Shown: piece by piece, positions 63,110 to 64,000 of the stretch
Position numbering within the stretch: the stretch's first letter is position 1
Layout of the letters: the number at the start of each line of letters is the position of its first letter
Assembly (NCBI GenBank): GCA_012837705.1
Contig: DUQQ01000064.1
Coordinates: forward strand, 1 to 64,000
DNA: 64,000 nt
DNA from: Hydrogenispora sp.
GTDB lineage: Bacteria > Bacillota > UBA4882 > UBA10575
Direction: 5' to 3'
The notes under the pieces: generated by a model
Seen by the model: the letters and a program-made list of their open reading frames with translations, nothing else
Database searches by the model: none
What the model was told of the DNA's origin: nothing
Position numbers and translations under genes: made by a program

Positions 63110-64000
63110 CTATTTAAAGCGATACCGGACTTGGTCCCGATACTCACTGGGGGCCAGACCGGTTATTTTTTTAAAGACGATGCCAAAATAATGGCTGTCC
63201 CGAAAGCCAACTGCTTCGGCGATCTCGTAGATTTTTGCCGGAGAGCTGAGGAGGAGGTGTTTGGCTTCTTTAATCCGCCGCCGGTTCAGGTATTCCGTGA
63301 AGGAATAGGCGGTCACTTCCTTAAATAAACGGCTCAAGTAACAAGAGCTGATATAGACATGTTCGGCCACTTTATCCAGGTTGAGTTCGGGGTCGCGGAA
63401 ATTAACCTCAATATACTGCCGCGCCTTCTCCACAAAGTTACGGCCGACTTTTTGTTTGTGGTTATGGATAAACGCCACCGCTTGCCGGGCCAGCTGTTCC
63501 AACCAAGACTGGAGTTGGTCTAAGGTATCAAACTTTTCAATCTCGCGCACCGGATCGAAGTTGGGACCGTAGAGTTCGTCCGGAGATCCGTTGAACTCCA
63601 ACAGGGAACGGATGATCTGATTGACCAGATCAAGAATGGTTAAGCGGAGATAACTTTTGGGCATCAGTAAATAATTTTCGCTTTGAAGGTTGGTGAAGAG
63701 TTGTTCCATGAAGGACGTAATCTTGGCGTCGTTCCCCTCCCGCAGCAGGGAAGAGAGGGTCTCCTGTTCACGATGGTGCAGCAACCGGCCCGACTTCGAG
63801 TTTTCAATATCTTTATAGGGAATCAGGGCATTGCCACCGGTCCAAATCTTAAACTCCAAGGCCAGGCGGGCCTCGCGGTAGGATCTTTCCTGCACGACCA
63901 GATCGGGGTAGAGTCCACCGATCCCCGCCGAGAAAGAAACCCCGTCGGTTTTGAGGATTTCGTCTTGGACCGTTAGAATTGTTTCGTAGATCGTCTTCTC
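63110..64000 (-). CDS. YesN-type response regulator, C-terminal part (cut by window end)
   Basis: The frame is open through base 64000 (297 codons visible), so the receiver domain lies outside. The first visible part contains SAGIGGLYPDLVVQERSYREA, the degenerate GGDEF-like linker of YesN regulators; the ATG-less stretch before 63895 is clearly coding. An AraC-type double helix-turn-helix ends the protein (ISSCYLSRLFKEVTAYSF, then RDSHYFGIVFKKITGLAPSEY). It is convergent with the kinase at 61104-62969 and is the likely partner. Confidence 0.9.
   Translation of the reverse strand, partial: EKTIYETILTVQDEILKTDGVSFSAGIGGLYPDLVVQERSYREARLALEFKIWTGGNALIPYKDIENSKSGRLLHHREQETLSSLLREGNDAKITSFMEQLFTNLQSENYLLMPKSYLRLTILDLVNQIIRSLLEFNGSPDELYGPNFDPVREIEKFDTLDQLQSWLEQLARQAVAFIHNHKQKVGRNFVEKARQYIEVNFRDPELNLDKVAEHVYISSCYLSRLFKEVTAYSFTEYLNRRRIKEAKHLLLSSPAKIYEIAEAVGFRDSHYFGIVFKKITGLAPSEYRDQVRYRFK

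Overview
The window comes from a bacterium of the Bacillota (Firmicutes), probably a lineage that keeps an outer membrane. The Bacillota assignment rests on the tepA-ylzJ-spoIIIE gene order, a dnaG-rpoD pair, YesM/YesN-type two-component systems, strong AGGAGG ribosome sites and frequent TTG/GTG starts. The diderm inference rests on three predicted outer-membrane beta-barrels (3377-4270, 56236-57471, 58625-59707), each with a signal peptide and a C-terminal Phe, one of them with an Omp85-like signature. It is supported by five sugar-binding proteins that all have Sec signals without a lipobox Cys. A Limnochordia/Hydrogenispora-type organism would fit, but this is inference. No mobile element, prophage or CRISPR array was seen.

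Layout. 1-4270: end of a chemotaxis receptor, a rhodanese, a nucleotidyltransferase and a beta-barrel. 4430-15650: a sensory island with two sugar-binding proteins but no permease or ATPase, two complete YesM-type kinase / YesN-type regulator pairs, and two membrane Cache proteins that lack any output domain. 16010-25748: alpha-glucoside utilisation, made of two paralogous binding proteins, two GH65 phosphorylases and one permease pair. 25927-29800: a large secreted glycosidase-like protein and a divergent AraC regulator. 29984-33084: a lactate-permease-family transporter and a DUF401-type permease. 33229-33491: tRNA-Gly, tRNA-Cys and tRNA-Leu.

33601-43376 is a glycan island: UDP-glucose dehydrogenase, a sugar-1-phosphate nucleotidylyltransferase, four GT2 enzymes plus one SunS/KdtX-like GT2, a GT-D enzyme, a CgeB-like glycosyltransferase and an FkbM methyltransferase, with no flippase, polymerase or ligase in view. 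43542-55964 is housekeeping: tepA, ylzJ, a Na/Pi symporter, ftsK/spoIIIE, a RodZ-like protein, dnaG, rpoD, tRNA-Asn and tRNA-Met, a Nif3 protein, two zinc-ribbon proteins and a rhomboid-like protein. 56236-64000: two more beta-barrels, a stand-alone LigD-type polymerase, and a further binding protein / kinase / regulator module cut by the window end.

The main theme is carbohydrate sensing and use. Binding proteins are repeatedly linked to LytS/YesM kinases and AraC-type regulators instead of transporters, next to phosphorolytic disaccharide breakdown. A short structured repeat (three copies: 15836-15894, 42189-42254, 56148-56209) sits in intergenic space.
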